Of a DNA stretch of 64,000 nucleotides, positions 55,619-64,000 are shown piece by piece. The notes beneath the pieces were generated by a model, which searched no databases, was not told where the DNA came from, and saw only the letters and a program-made list of their open reading frames with translations. Each line of letters begins with the position of its first letter. Position 1 is the first letter of the stretch. Position numbers and translations under genes: made by a program. This DNA is from Janibacter limosus NBRC 16128 (GTDB lineage Bacteria; Actinomycetota; Actinomycetes; Actinomycetales; Dermatophilaceae): NCBI RefSeq assembly GCF_001570985.1, contig NZ_BCSS01000002.1:1-64000 (forward strand). Direction: 5' to 3'.

Positions 55619-56476
55619 ATGACCAGACGCGAGCGCACGCCCAAGGACCCTGAGGGGCGGATGCCGCTCAAGGCGCACCTGCTCGAGTTCCGCAACCGGC
55701 TGATCAAGGCTGCCCTCGCGATCGTCGTCGGTGCCGTCGTCGGCTGGATCATCTACAACCCAGTGCACATCGGTTCCTTCACGTATGCAGGGGTGTACGA
55801 CCAACTGACGTACCCCTTCGACGAGTACAAGGCGACCAATCCCGACAGTGTCGTCACGCTGAACTTCGGCAACGCGACCTCGGCCTTCACCACCCAGCTC
55901 GGCCTGTCGCTCTTCACGGGTGTGATCATCTCCAGCCCCATCTGGGTCTGGCAGATCTGGGCCTTCATCCTCCCGGGTCTGACCAAGAAGGAGCGGCGCC
56001 TCTCGCTGGGGGTCTTCGGCACGGCCCTGCCGCTCTTCCTCGCCGGGTGCTTCTTCGCCTACCAGACTCTGCCCAAGGCCCTGCTCATCCTCTTCGGGTT
56101 CACCCCCGACGACGACAAGTCGAGCAACATCCAGCAGGCGAGCGACTACTTCACCTTCATCACCCGCTTCATCCTCGCCTTCGGCCTGGCGTGGCTCCTG
56201 CCGGTCTTCCTCGTCGGCTTGTGCGCGATGGGGATCCTCTCGGGCAGGACCCTGAAGAAGTCCTGGCGGATGGCGATCCTGCTCATCTTCATCGCGTCGG
56301 CGGTCATCACCCCGACACCGGACCCCTTCACGATGTTCCTCCTGGCGGGTCCGCTGTGCGCGCTGTACTTCATCGCCCTCGCCATCTGCCTGGTCATCGA
56401 CAGACGACGTGTGCAGTCGGGCGCGGAGCCCGACTGGTCGGACCTGTCCGACGACGAGGCCTCCCCGCTGACCTGA
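55619..56476 (+). CDS. tatC: Twin-arginine translocase subunit TatC
   Basis: 285 residues, six helices. MPLKAHLLEFRNRLIKA contains the conserved HLxExRxR entry that binds the RR signal peptide, followed by QLGLSLFTGVIISSPIWVWQ and ASAVITPTPDPFTMF. I chose ATG 55619; an in-frame TTG at 55586 overlapping tatA would add 11 residues. The helicase follows after 40 nt with its own promoter. Confidence 0.95.
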   Translation: MTRRERTPKDPEGRMPLKAHLLEFRNRLIKAALAIVVGAVVGWIIYNPVHIGSFTYAGVYDQLTYPFDEYKATNPDSVVTLNFGNATSAFTTQLGLSLFTGVIISSPIWVWQIWAFILPGLTKKERRLSLGVFGTALPLFLAGCFFAYQTLPKALLILFGFTPDDDKSSNIQQASDYFTFITRFILAFGLAWLLPVFLVGLCAMGILSGRTLKKSWRMAILLIFIASAVITPTPDPFTMFLLAGPLCALYFIALAICLVIDRRRVQSGAEPDWSDLSDDEASPLT

Positions 56477-56504
56477 CCGGGCGCAGGAGTCGCACTCGCT
56501 GGCA

Positions 56505-56510
56505 TAGCGT
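56505..56510 (+). promoter_or_regulatory. -10 TAGCGT before helY
   Basis: TAGCGT, 6 nt, then ATG 56517; leaderless spacing. Confidence 0.55.
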
Positions 56511-56516
56511 GGGGGC

Positions 56517-59363
56517 ATGTCCTCTCCCGCCGACCGTTACGCCGCTGCCCGTCGACGCAGCGGTGCGGAGCTGACCGCCTTCGCCGCGTCCGTCGGCTTC
56601 GAGCTCGACCCCTTCCAGATCGAGGCCTGCGAGGCGGTCGAGGCGGGCCACGGGGTGCTCGTGGCCGCCCCCACCGGTGCCGGCAAGACGATCGTCGGTG
56701 AGTTCGCGGTCCACATGGCGCTGGCCCGCGGGCAGAAGGCCTTCTACACCACGCCGATCAAGGCGCTGAGCAACCAGAAGTACCACGAGCTCGCCGAGCG
56801 GCACGGCCACGACAACGTCGGGCTGCTGACCGGCGACACCTCCGTCAACGGCGAGGCGCCGGTCGTCGTCATGACGACCGAGGTCCTGCGCAACATGATC
56901 TACGCCGGGTCCACGACGCTCGACACGCTCGCCTTCGTCGTCATGGACGAGGTGCACTACCTCGCCGACCGATTCCGTGGAGCGGTCTGGGAAGAGGTGA
57001 TCATCCACCTGCCGAGGTCGGTCCAGGTGATCTCGCTGTCCGCGACCGTGAGCAATGCCGAGGAGTTCGGCGACTGGCTCGCGGAGGTCCGAGGCGGCAC
57101 CGAGGTCGTCGTCTCCGAGGTGCGTCCGGTCCCGCTGTGGCAGCACATGCAGGTGGGGCGCGATGTGCACGACCTCTTCGTCGACGAGGAGAGTGCCGCG
57201 CAGGGTTCGCCTGCCAAGGTCAACCCCGAGCTGCTCGACGCCATCCGCGACAAGGTCCGCTCCGGAGGTGGCGACGGTCCGTCGCACGGTGGCAGGGACG
57301 GGCGCCCGGGTCGAGGGGGGCACGGTGGCCGTGGAGGACGGGACCGCCGCGGCGGTCGTGACACCAGGGACTCGCGAGGCCGTGGTGGCCACAGCGCCCC
57401 GGGCCCGCGCGGGGGTGGGGGCCGCTTCGGTGGCGCAGCCTCGCGCACCGAGGTCATCCGCGAGCTCGACCGTGACGGTTTGCTCCCGGCGATCACCTTC
57501 ATCTTCAGCCGCGCCGGGTGCGACGGCGCGGTGGGCCAGCTGCTGGGCAACGACGTTCGCCTGGTCTCCGAGCGCGAGGGCGAGCGCAACCGGCGCACCG
57601 TCGAGGAGCGCACCGCGTCCCTCGAGGGGGAGGACCTGGACGTCCTGGGCTACCACCAGTTCGTCGAGGGCATCTCGCGCGGATTCGCCGCCCACCACGC
57701 CGGGATGCTCCCACTCTTCCGCGAGGTCGTCGAGGAGCTCTTCACAGCCGGACGCATCCGTGCGGTCTTTGCCACGGAGACCCTGGCACTGGGCATCAAC
57801 ATGCCCGCCCGCACCGTGGTCCTCGAGAAGCTGGTGAAGTTCAACGGCGAGTCGCATGTCGAGATCACCCCTGCGGAGTACACCCAGCTGACCGGACGCG
57901 CGGGTCGTCGTGGCATCGACGTCGAGGGGCACGCCCTGGTCGTGTGGTCGCGCGGGATGGACCCGATGGCGGTGGCCGGTCTCGCGCAGACCCGGACCTA
58001 TCCCCTTCGCTCCAGCTTCAAGCCGACCTACAACATGGCCGTCAACCTCGTCGCCCAGGTGGGCCGGCAGACGGCCAAGGAGGTGCTGGAGACCTCCTTC
58101 GCCCAGTTCCAGGCCGATCGGTCCGTCGTGGGGATCGCGACCCAGGTGCGCGACCAGCAGGAGTCCCTGCAGGCGTACGCCGAGGCGATGCACTGCCACG
58201 TCGGTGACTTCCGCGAGTACGCGGCGCTGCGCCGCCGGATCACGGATCTGGAGAAGGAGGGCTCGCGCAAGCGCAATGTCAATCGTCGCGCGGAGATCGC
58301 CGTGTCGCTCGAAGCCCTGCGCGTCGGTGACATCGTGCGCCTCGGTGGACGACGGGCCGGTGTCGCGCTCGTCATCGCGCCGCCGCGCTCGTACAAGGGA
58401 GAGATGTCAGCGCCCACCGTCCTCACGGAGGACAAGCAGGTCCGCCGCCTGACCGCCACGGACCTCGATCGACCGCTCACTCCCTTCGGCCGACTCGCGG
58501 TGCCCAAGGGGTTCAACCCCAAGTCGGTCAAGCAGCGCTCCGACCTCGCCGCGACGCTGCGGATCAAGGCGCCCCACGAGGACGCCCCGAGTGTGCGGCG
58601 GCACGCCAAGGAGAGCGCGCAGGGGGAGGACGAGCGCCTCGAGCAGCTGCGGCGGGAGCTGAAGTCGCACCCCTGCCACCAGTGCCCGGAGCGGGAGGAC
58701 CACGCCCGGTGGGCGGCCCGCTGGTGGAAGCTCAAGCGGGACAACTCCGCCCTGCAGCGCAAGGTGGAGATGCGCACCAACTCGGTGGCGCAGACCTTCG
58801 AGCGGATCTGCACGGTGCTCGTGCAGCTGGGCTACCTGGGCGAGGACGGTGAGAGCGTCACCGAGCTCGGCAGCAGGCTGCGTCGGCTCTACACGGAGAA
58901 GGACCTGCTCGCGGCCGAGTGCCTGCGCGGTGGGGCGTGGACGAGGCTCGACCCCGCCGAGCTGGCTGCCGTCGTCTCGATGCTCGTGCACGAGCCACGG
59001 CGCGACGAGCACGAGGCCTTCCCCCGGATGCCCACGGACGGCGTCTCCGACGCGTGGCTGGACATGGTCCGGCGCTGGAGCGAGCTCGAGGACCTGGAGG
59101 GTGTGCATGCGCTGCAGCAGACCGGGGAGCCCGACGGGGGACTGGCCTGGGCCATCCACCGGTGGGCCAGCGGCCGACGCCTCGACGAGGTGCTGTCGGG
59201 GTCGGAGCTCACGGCTGGCGACTTCGTGCGTCGCTGCAAGCAGGTCGTCGACCTGCTCGACCAGGTGGGCGATGCCGCACCCGAGCCGCACCTGCGCGGC
59301 GTGGCCCGCACCGCCGTCGACAAGGTGATGCGTGGCGTCGTCGCCGCCGACCGGCTGGACTGA
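56517..59363 (+). CDS. helY: Ski2/Mtr4-like DEAD/H helicase HelY
   Basis: 948 residues. Walker A APTGAGKT (about 51-58), DEVH in VVMDEVHYL, SLSATVSN (motif III), GLLTGDTSVN, and QLTGRAGRRG (motif VI) make a complete SF2 helicase. The C-terminal 350 residues match the Mtr4/Ski2-type helical region. Mycobacterial HelY is near tatC, as here. Between residues about 248 and 305 there is a Gly/Arg-rich low-complexity insert of RGG repeats. The enzyme probably remodels RNA or DNA-RNA structures; its role in actinobacteria is poorly known. Confidence 0.92.
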   Translation: MSSPADRYAAARRRSGAELTAFAASVGFELDPFQIEACEAVEAGHGVLVAAPTGAGKTIVGEFAVHMALARGQKAFYTTPIKALSNQKYHELAERHGHDNVGLLTGDTSVNGEAPVVVMTTEVLRNMIYAGSTTLDTLAFVVMDEVHYLADRFRGAVWEEVIIHLPRSVQVISLSATVSNAEEFGDWLAEVRGGTEVVVSEVRPVPLWQHMQVGRDVHDLFVDEESAAQGSPAKVNPELLDAIRDKVRSGGGDGPSHGGRDGRPGRGGHGGRGGRDRRGGRDTRDSRGRGGHSAPGPRGGGGRFGGAASRTEVIRELDRDGLLPAITFIFSRAGCDGAVGQLLGNDVRLVSEREGERNRRTVEERTASLEGEDLDVLGYHQFVEGISRGFAAHHAGMLPLFREVVEELFTAGRIRAVFATETLALGINMPARTVVLEKLVKFNGESHVEITPAEYTQLTGRAGRRGIDVEGHALVVWSRGMDPMAVAGLAQTRTYPLRSSFKPTYNMAVNLVAQVGRQTAKEVLETSFAQFQADRSVVGIATQVRDQQESLQAYAEAMHCHVGDFREYAALRRRITDLEKEGSRKRNVNRRAEIAVSLEALRVGDIVRLGGRRAGVALVIAPPRSYKGEMSAPTVLTEDKQVRRLTATDLDRPLTPFGRLAVPKGFNPKSVKQRSDLAATLRIKAPHEDAPSVRRHAKESAQGEDERLEQLRRELKSHPCHQCPEREDHARWAARWWKLKRDNSALQRKVEMRTNSVAQTFERICTVLVQLGYLGEDGESVTELGSRLRRLYTEKDLLAAECLRGGAWTRLDPAELAAVVSMLVHEPRRDEHEAFPRMPTDGVSDAWLDMVRRWSELEDLEGVHALQQTGEPDGGLAWAIHRWASGRRLDEVLSGSELTAGDFVRRCKQVVDLLDQVGDAAPEPHLRGVARTAVDKVMRGVVAADRLD

Positions 59364-59372
59364 CTCAGTGAC

Positions 59373-60308
59373 TCACTGACGCAGCGCGGTGGCGACTCGG
59401 TCGAAGGCTGAGGTCAGGCCGTGCTCGACGGCCAGCCGGCTCATCGCTGCCGGGTCGACGATGTCCGCCGGCAGGTGGATGTCCACGTCGCCGACCGGGA
59501 CGTCATGCGCGACGCGCACGACGAGCGGGGCGACGTCGAGGTAGTCGCTGGCCTCCTCGAGCCGCAGCCGTCGGGCACCCTTGATCGTCGGGTCGCCAGC
59601 CGCGAGTGCCTCGCGCACCCCGGCGAGAGAGCCGAAGTCCCGGATGAGGGTCGCGGCCGTCTTGTCGCCGATCCCCTTGACGCCCGGGAGCCCGTCGCTG
59701 GTGTCCCCACGCAGAGCGGCCATGTCCGCATAGGCGTCGCCCGTGCTCACGCCGTACTTGCCCTCGAGGAAGGCCTGGGTGATGACATCGGGGTCGCGCA
59801 CCCCGCCGCGTGCGGTGTAGAGGACCCGGGTGGACGAGGCATCGTCGACGAGCTGGAAGAGGTCGCGGTCGCCGGTGACGATGTCGATCGGCATGACATC
59901 GCGGTAGCGCATGGCATAGGTGCCGATGACGTCGTCGGCCTCGTAGTGGGCAGCACCCACGCGGGCGATGCCGATCGACTCGAGGGCGGCCACGATGAGC
60001 GGGACCTGGGGGGACAGCTCGTCCGGGACGTCCTCGCCGTCGGCGGCGTCCTCGGAGACCCGGTGGGCCTTGTAGGTGGGGATCGCGTCGACCCGCCACT
60101 GTGGCCGCCAGTCGTCGTCCCAGCAGGCGACGACGTGCGTGGGCCGGTAGCGGGTGATCAGGGTCGCGACCATGTCGAGGAAGCCGGCGACCGCATTGGT
60201 CGGCAGACCCGATGGGACCGGTGCCCGCTCAGGCACCCCGTAGAAGGCACGGAAGTACAGCGAGGCGGAGTCGAGCAGGAGCAGGCGGTCACGCGCCGAG
60301 TCGGACAT
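59373..60308 (-). CDS. 5'-3' exonuclease (Pol I N-terminal domain-like)
   Basis: 311 residues, a stand-alone flap-endonuclease-like domain. LLLDSASLYFRAFYG, WDDDWRPQWRVDAIPTYKAH, HYEADDVIGTYA and IVTGDRDLFQLVDD hold the metal-binding Asp cluster, and GVKGIGDKTAATLI the helix-hairpin-helix that grips DNA. It should remove 5' flaps or primers. ATG 60308 lies 7 nt after a clear -10; further upstream residues to 60344 would cross the divergent Lrp promoter. Confidence 0.92.
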   Translation of the reverse strand: MSDSARDRLLLLDSASLYFRAFYGVPERAPVPSGLPTNAVAGFLDMVATLITRYRPTHVVACWDDDWRPQWRVDAIPTYKAHRVSEDAADGEDVPDELSPQVPLIVAALESIGIARVGAAHYEADDVIGTYAMRYRDVMPIDIVTGDRDLFQLVDDASSTRVLYTARGGVRDPDVITQAFLEGKYGVSTGDAYADMAALRGDTSDGLPGVKGIGDKTAATLIRDFGSLAGVREALAAGDPTIKGARRLRLEEASDYLDVAPLVVRVAHDVPVGDVDIHLPADIVDPAAMSRLAVEHGLTSAFDRVATALRQ

Positions 60309-60315
60309 GGCCCCG

Positions 60316-60321
60316 ACCCTA
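60316..60321 (-). promoter_or_regulatory. -10 TAGGGT before the 5'-3' exonuclease
   Basis: Minus-strand TAGGGT (60321-60316), 7 nt before ATG 60308. It is 13 nt from the Lrp gene's divergent -10. Confidence 0.55.
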
Positions 60322-60334
60322 CGGGTCCCTCGCC

Positions 60335-60340
60335 TATGGT
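60335..60340 (+). promoter_or_regulatory. -10 TATGGT before the Lrp-family gene
   Basis: TATGGT, 6 nt, then ATG 60347; leaderless spacing. Confidence 0.55.
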
Positions 60341-60346
60341 TCACCC

Positions 60347-60769
60347 ATGGAAGCGGCCGATCGACGCATCATCGACCTCCTGCGCGCCGACGGGCGGATG
60401 AGCTACACCGACCTGGGCAAGGCGATCGGGTTGTCCACCTCCGCGGTGCACCAGCGGGTGCGCCGGCTCGAGGAGCGCGGCGCCATCACCGGCTACACCG
60501 CCGTCGTCGACGCCTCCGCGCTGGGCACGCCGCTCACCGCCTTCATCTCGGTCGCGCCGCTGGACCCCAGCGCCCCGGACGATGTGCCCGATCGGCTGCA
60601 GGGCATCGAGGAGATCGACGCGTGCTACTCCGTCGCCGGGGACGCCAACTACCTCCTCCGGGTGCGGGTGAGCACACCGCAGGCCCTCGAGGAGCTGCTG
60701 GGCAGGATCCGCAACCGCGGGGGAGTGTCGACCCGCACCACCGTCGTCCTCAGCACCTCGTGGGAGTGA
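60347..60769 (+). CDS. Lrp/AsnC-family regulator
   Basis: 140 residues. The winged HTH is AADRRIIDLLRADGRMSYTD and LGKAIGLSTSAVHQRVRRLE, followed by a RAM ligand-binding domain with VAGDANYLLRVRVSTPQALE. Lrp proteins sense amino acids. The stop overlaps the lnt GTG (GTGA), so it heads an operon with lnt, ppm and fxsA and may regulate it, together with the exonuclease divergent to it. Confidence 0.9.
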   Translation: MEAADRRIIDLLRADGRMSYTDLGKAIGLSTSAVHQRVRRLEERGAITGYTAVVDASALGTPLTAFISVAPLDPSAPDDVPDRLQGIEEIDACYSVAGDANYLLRVRVSTPQALEELLGRIRNRGGVSTRTTVVLSTSWE

Positions 60770-62343
60770 TCACGGCCTTGCCCGCGCGACTCCTCCTGGC
60801 GCTCGCCGGCGGGCTGTGCCTGTGGCTGTCATTCCCCGACCACGACCTCGGGTACCTCGCGATCGTCGGGGTCGCCCTCGTGGGGATCGCGATGTGGGAC
60901 GTACGGCCGCGCACGGGAGCGCTGCTGGGTCTGGTTGCCGGTGTCGCCTGCTTCGTCCCGACGCTCAGCTGGTCGGGAATCTTCGTCGGCAAGTTCCCGT
61001 GGTTCGCCCTGGCCATCACGGAGGGGCTCTACCTCGCCGCGATGGGCGCGGTCCTCGCCGCGGTCCAACGCCCGCTCATCCGTGCCGGTCGGCTCCTGCC
61101 TGCGGCACTGCTCGTCCCCGTGCTCTGGGTGCTGCAGGAATGGCTGCGCGGAACCCTGCCGTACGGCGGTTTCCCGTGGGCGCGCATCGCCTTCTCCCAG
61201 GCGGACACCCCCTTCGCCCGGTGGGCCGCCATCGGGGGAGCGCCCCTGATCACCTTCGTCGTGGCACTGATCGCCGTGCCCGTCGTACTCGTCGTCGTCA
61301 CTCGACGGGTCCCTGTCGTCGCGGTCGCGCTCGCCGTCGTGGCGGGGCTCGCGGCCTTCGTCGTTCCCGTGCCCACGAGCGGCGAGTCGAGCGCGCGGGT
61401 CGGTCTCGTGCAGGGCAATGTGCCCCGGGCCGGGTTGGACTTCAACGCGGAGCGGCGCCAGGTCCTGGACAACCACGTCGCCGGCACGGAGATCCTCGCG
61501 GAGCGGCACGAGGACCTCGACCTGGTCATCTGGCCGGAAAACTCCTCCGACATCGACCCGCTGCGCAATGTTGACGCCAAGGAGCAGGTCCAGCGTGCCC
61601 TGGACGCGGTCGACACACCCATCATCGTCGGGGCGATCCTCGACGAGCCGGCGCCGGCGGTGTCCAACGCCTCGCTGCTGTACGTGCCGGGCGGGGGAGA
61701 GCCGCAGCGCTACGTCAAGCAGCACCCCGTCCCCTTCGCCGAGTACGTGCCCCACCGTGAGTTCTACCGGCTCTTCAGCTCCAAGGTGGACCTGGTGCGG
61801 GACGGCTTCGCCAAGGGCGACCGCAATGTCGCCTTCCCCATTCAGGGCCGAGACGGTGACTTCACCGCAGTACCGACCATCTGCTTCGAGGTGGCCTACG
61901 ACGGTCTGATGCGCTCGGCGGTCAAGGACGCCGAGGCGAAGGGGAAGCCCAGCCTCCTCGTCGTGCAGACCAACAACGCGACCTTCGGGTACTCCGCCGA
62001 GTCGACGCAGCAGTACGCCATCTCGCGGATCCGGGCCATCGAGCACGGCCGCAGCGTGGCGCACGTCTCCACCGTCGGGGTCTCCGGGTTCATCAACCCC
62101 GACGGGTCGAGCACCCCGACCACGGAGCTCTTCACCGCGGCCCAGCCCGTCGATGACGTCGTCCTGCGCAGTGGTCTGACGATCTCGGACCGTCTCGGAC
62201 CGTGGGTCGAGTGGGGGAGCGGCCTCGTGCTGCTCCTGGCCGTGGCGTGGCGACTGCGCCGATCCCGGACGGGTAGGGTCGAGTCCCGGTCGACCGACGA
62301 CCGCTCCACCGTCCAGATCGAGGAAGCCTCCACCGGTGCCTGA
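60766..62343 (+). CDS. lnt: Apolipoprotein N-acyltransferase
   Basis: 525 residues from GTG 60766. About seven N-terminal helices are followed by a periplasmic/extracytoplasmic nitrilase domain. The catalytic triad is visible: Glu in VIWPENSSDI, Lys in RYVKQHPVPFAEYVP and Cys in TICFEVAYDG. It N-acylates the lipoprotein cysteine, the final step in lipoprotein maturation, for example of the FKBP lipoprotein encoded at 50700. An 8-nt overlap with ppm indicates tight coupling; in mycobacteria these two activities are fused in Ppm1. Confidence 0.94.
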   Translation: MITALPARLLLALAGGLCLWLSFPDHDLGYLAIVGVALVGIAMWDVRPRTGALLGLVAGVACFVPTLSWSGIFVGKFPWFALAITEGLYLAAMGAVLAAVQRPLIRAGRLLPAALLVPVLWVLQEWLRGTLPYGGFPWARIAFSQADTPFARWAAIGGAPLITFVVALIAVPVVLVVVTRRVPVVAVALAVVAGLAAFVVPVPTSGESSARVGLVQGNVPRAGLDFNAERRQVLDNHVAGTEILAERHEDLDLVIWPENSSDIDPLRNVDAKEQVQRALDAVDTPIIVGAILDEPAPAVSNASLLYVPGGGEPQRYVKQHPVPFAEYVPHREFYRLFSSKVDLVRDGFAKGDRNVAFPIQGRDGDFTAVPTICFEVAYDGLMRSAVKDAEAKGKPSLLVVQTNNATFGYSAESTQQYAISRIRAIEHGRSVAHVSTVGVSGFINPDGSSTPTTELFTAAQPVDDVVLRSGLTISDRLGPWVEWGSGLVLLLAVAWRLRRSRTGRVESRSTDDRSTVQIEEASTGA

Positions 62344-63121
62344 CTCCCTCCAGCCGCGTCCGCCGATCGAGCGGGTCGCCGTGCTCATCCCCACCTACAA
62401 CGAACGCGACAACCTGCCGCTCGTCGTCGAGCGGGTGCGGGCCGCGGTGCCGACCGCCGATGTCGTGGTCCTCGACGACAACTCTCCTGACGGCACCGGC
62501 GAGGTCGCCGATGCATTGGCGGCCGGCGACGATCACGTCAAGGTCCTCCACCGCCAGGGCAAGGAGGGCTTGGGTGCTGCCTACCTCGCCGGCTTCGCGT
62601 GGGCGCTCGAGCGGGGGTACGACGCCGTCGTCGAGATGGACGCTGACGGGTCCCACCGCCCGGAGCACCTGCCCACCATGCTCGAGGTCGCGGCAGACGC
62701 CGACCTGGTCATCGGCTCGCGCTATGTGCGCGGAGGCAAGATCGTCAACTGGCCGCTGGATCGCAAGGCGATCAGCATGGCCGGCAACATCTACATCAAG
62801 GCCATCCTCGGGATGCCGGTCAACGACGCGACGGCCGGTTATCGCGTCTACCGCGCCGAGACGCTGCGCACGATCGGTCTGGACAAGGTCGAGAGCGCGG
62901 GCTATGTCTTCCAGACCGATCTGACGGTGCGGACCGTGCGTGCCGGACTCACGGTCGTCGAGGTCCCGATCACCTTCATCGAGCGTGAGATCGGCGACTC
63001 CAAGATGGACGGGGACGTGGTCCGCGAGTCGATGGCGCGCATCACGCGCTGGGGCCTGGCCCATCGCCGAGGACAGCTGCTGCGACTCCTCGACCGAGAG
63101 CCGACCTGGCACCGACTGTGA
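62336..63121 (+). CDS. ppm: Polyprenol monophosphomannose synthase
   Basis: 261 residues, GT-A fold, GT2 family. AVLIPTYNERDNLPLVVERV binds the nucleotide, VVLDDNSPDGTGEV and EMDADGSHRPEHL carry the metal-binding Asp residues, and YRVYRAETLRTI and FIEREIGDSKM complete the dolichol-phosphate-mannose-synthase pattern. It makes the polyprenyl-phosphate-mannose used for lipoglycans and protein mannosylation. GTG 62336 starts inside lnt. Confidence 0.93.
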   Translation: MPDSLQPRPPIERVAVLIPTYNERDNLPLVVERVRAAVPTADVVVLDDNSPDGTGEVADALAAGDDHVKVLHRQGKEGLGAAYLAGFAWALERGYDAVVEMDADGSHRPEHLPTMLEVAADADLVIGSRYVRGGKIVNWPLDRKAISMAGNIYIKAILGMPVNDATAGYRVYRAETLRTIGLDKVESAGYVFQTDLTVRTVRAGLTVVEVPITFIEREIGDSKMDGDVVRESMARITRWGLAHRRGQLLRLLDREPTWHRL

Positions 63122-63621
63122 TCCACGGACCTGCACCGACACGGCGCCGCCGCCGACTGGCGCTGGTGCCCCTTGCCCTGGTGCTCTGGGTGATCCTCGA
63201 GGTGGCCGTCCTCATCGCGGTCGGTCGCTGGATCGGCTTCTGGCCGACGCTGCTCCTCGTCATCGTGCTCTCCGCGCTCGGCGCCTGGCTCCTGCGTCGC
63301 GAGGGCCGCAAGACCTGGCAGTCGCTGCGGACGGCACTGCGCAGCGGCCAGATGCCCAGTCGAGAGATCGCGGACGCCGTGCTCGTCTTCGTCGGCGGCG
63401 TGCTGCTCACCCTGCCCGGCTTCGTCTCCGGCATCGTCGGCCTGGTCTTCGTGCTGCCGTTCACCCGCCCGGTCGCCCGCATCGGGCTCGAGACACTCGT
63501 CGCCCGACGGTTGCTGGCCGCGGGGATGTCGGTGGCTCCCGGGGAGGCGCGGGTGCGTCGCACACGTGACCGTGACGAGGGTGACGGCGACGTCGTGGAG
63601 GGCGAGATCGTCGACGAGTGA
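63118..63621 (+). CDS. fxsA: FxsA-family membrane protein
   Basis: 167 residues from GTG 63118, overlapping the ppm stop (GTGA). Two or three helices (ALVPLALVLWVILEVAVLIA, LLLVIVLSALGAWLLRREG, LPGFVSGIVGLVFVLPFTRP) carry the FxsA pattern, followed by an acidic tail. FxsA was described in E. coli as relieving exclusion of phage T7 by the F plasmid; its normal cell role is unclear. It ends the lnt operon, 60 nt before a terminator. Confidence 0.88.
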   Translation: MIHGPAPTRRRRRLALVPLALVLWVILEVAVLIAVGRWIGFWPTLLLVIVLSALGAWLLRREGRKTWQSLRTALRSGQMPSREIADAVLVFVGGVLLTLPGFVSGIVGLVFVLPFTRPVARIGLETLVARRLLAAGMSVAPGEARVRRTRDRDEGDGDVVEGEIVDE

Positions 63622-63658
63622 CCCTTTGAGGCGGTTGCTTCGCGACCTCCTCAGGGAG
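63622..63658. repeat. Half copy of the bipartite REP-like repeat
   Basis: CCCTTTGAGGCGGTTGCTTC, then CTCCTCAGGGAGC matches the left half of the repeat at 5166-5255, including the small GGTTGC/GCGACC hairpin with one wobble pair. It begins 1 nt after the fxsA stop. The right half is missing, so single halves may spread or persist alone. Confidence 0.75.
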
Positions 63659-63681
63659 CAAAAGGTGCGATGAGTGCGCAC

Positions 63682-63720
63682 GAAGAAACCCGCACGACCA
63701 TCCGGTCGTGCGGGTTCTTC
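63682..63720. terminator. Bidirectional terminator between fxsA and rbpA
   Basis: AACCCGCACGACC (63687-63699) pairs with GGTCGTGCGGGTT (63704-63716) around ATCC, a 13-bp stem, extended by GAAGA/TCTTC with a bulge. T-rich flanks on both sides suit termination of both convergent genes. Confidence 0.85.
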
Positions 63721-63736
63721 GATGCCTACGTGATGA

Positions 63737-64000
63737 TCAGGCGGTGCGCTTGCGCGGCTTCTCGCCACGCTTGGCGCGCAGCAGCGCCAGACGCTCCTCG
63801 AGGAGCTCCTCGAGCTCGGGGATGGAGCGACGCTCGAGCAGCATGTCCCAGTGGGTACGCACGTGCTTGGCGGGCTTGAGCTCCGGCTCCGGACCGTCGA
63901 TCAACTTGCCGAGCTTGCCGCAGCGGCACTCCCAGGTGCTGGGGATGTCGGCCTCGACGGAGAAGGGCAACTCGGTCTTGTGGCCGTCGTCGCAGACATA
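63737..64000 (-). CDS. rbpA: RNA-polymerase-binding protein RbpA (5' end outside window)
   Basis: The last 87 residues. YVCDDGHKTELPFSVEADIP and WECRCGKLGKLI match the zinc-binding core domain. THWDMLLERRSIPELEELLE is the sigma-interacting C-terminal domain, and the end is basic. RbpA stabilises open complexes of the housekeeping sigma factor in actinobacteria. The start lies beyond the window edge. Confidence 0.94.
   Translation of the reverse strand, partial: YVCDDGHKTELPFSVEADIPSTWECRCGKLGKLIDGPEPELKPAKHVRTHWDMLLERRSIPELEELLEERLALLRAKRGEKPRKRTA

Overview
The window comes from a high-GC Gram-positive actinobacterium. The evidence is a complete Pup-proteasome locus, mycothiol synthesis (MshC), RbpA, PafBC, a Ppm/Lnt pair, GC-rich codon use, and many genes whose -10 hexamer lies 6-9 nt before the start codon. 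Gene content and repeat style suggest the Micrococcales, perhaps an Intrasporangiaceae-like genus, but that placement is inference. I see no rRNA, tRNA, CRISPR array or complete insertion sequence.

Layout. 1-5.2 kb: tail of a probable DUF222/HNH protein, a methyltransferase, MgtE, a cysteine desulfurase, a PhzF-like enzyme and a small superinfection-immunity-like membrane protein. 5.2-7 kb: a bipartite palindromic repeat and an ABC-F ATPase. 7-15 kb: a leftward acyl-CoA catabolic region (cyclase, acyl-CoA ligase, aminoglycoside-phosphotransferase-like kinase, ACAD11-like dehydrogenase, large acyl-CoA dehydrogenase/oxidase), facing an XRE-TetR double-HTH regulator. 15-18.5 kb: MFS transporter, M20 hydrolase and a TetR regulator. 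18.5-22.2 kb: a FadA2-FabG4-HtdX fatty-acid operon behind a 16-bp perfect inverted repeat. 22.2-31.1 kb: GH1 glucosidase plus MFS transporter, VOC and MOSC proteins, M20 hydrolase, CorA, a histidine phosphatase, DUF3090 and SCO1664-like genes. 31.1-40.7 kb: mshC, a PAC2 protein, a HAD hydrolase, a RecB-like nuclease, metH, a site-2 protease and trmI.

40.8-59.4 kb: the Pup-proteasome locus (arc, then dop-pup-prcB-prcA-pafA) followed by two FKBP genes, DUF3866, pafB-pafC, tatA-tatC and a Ski2-like helicase (helY). Arc unfolds pupylated proteins and feeds the PrcA/PrcB core; PafA attaches Pup, Dop deamidates and removes it, and PafB/PafC is a DNA-damage regulator. Arc and dop are separated by about 3.5 kb of unrelated genes, a PIN-domain remnant and a tandem palindromic repeat. 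59.4-64 kb: a 5'-3' exonuclease, an Lrp regulator, the lnt-ppm-fxsA envelope operon, a bidirectional terminator and the 3' part of rbpA.

Genome-scale signals: (1) the octamer CCCCTTCG/CGAAGGGG occurs about 44 times by my count in both orientations, against roughly 5 expected; (2) a recurring TAnnnT hexamer just before start codons implies widespread leaderless transcription; (3) two families of palindromic repeats.
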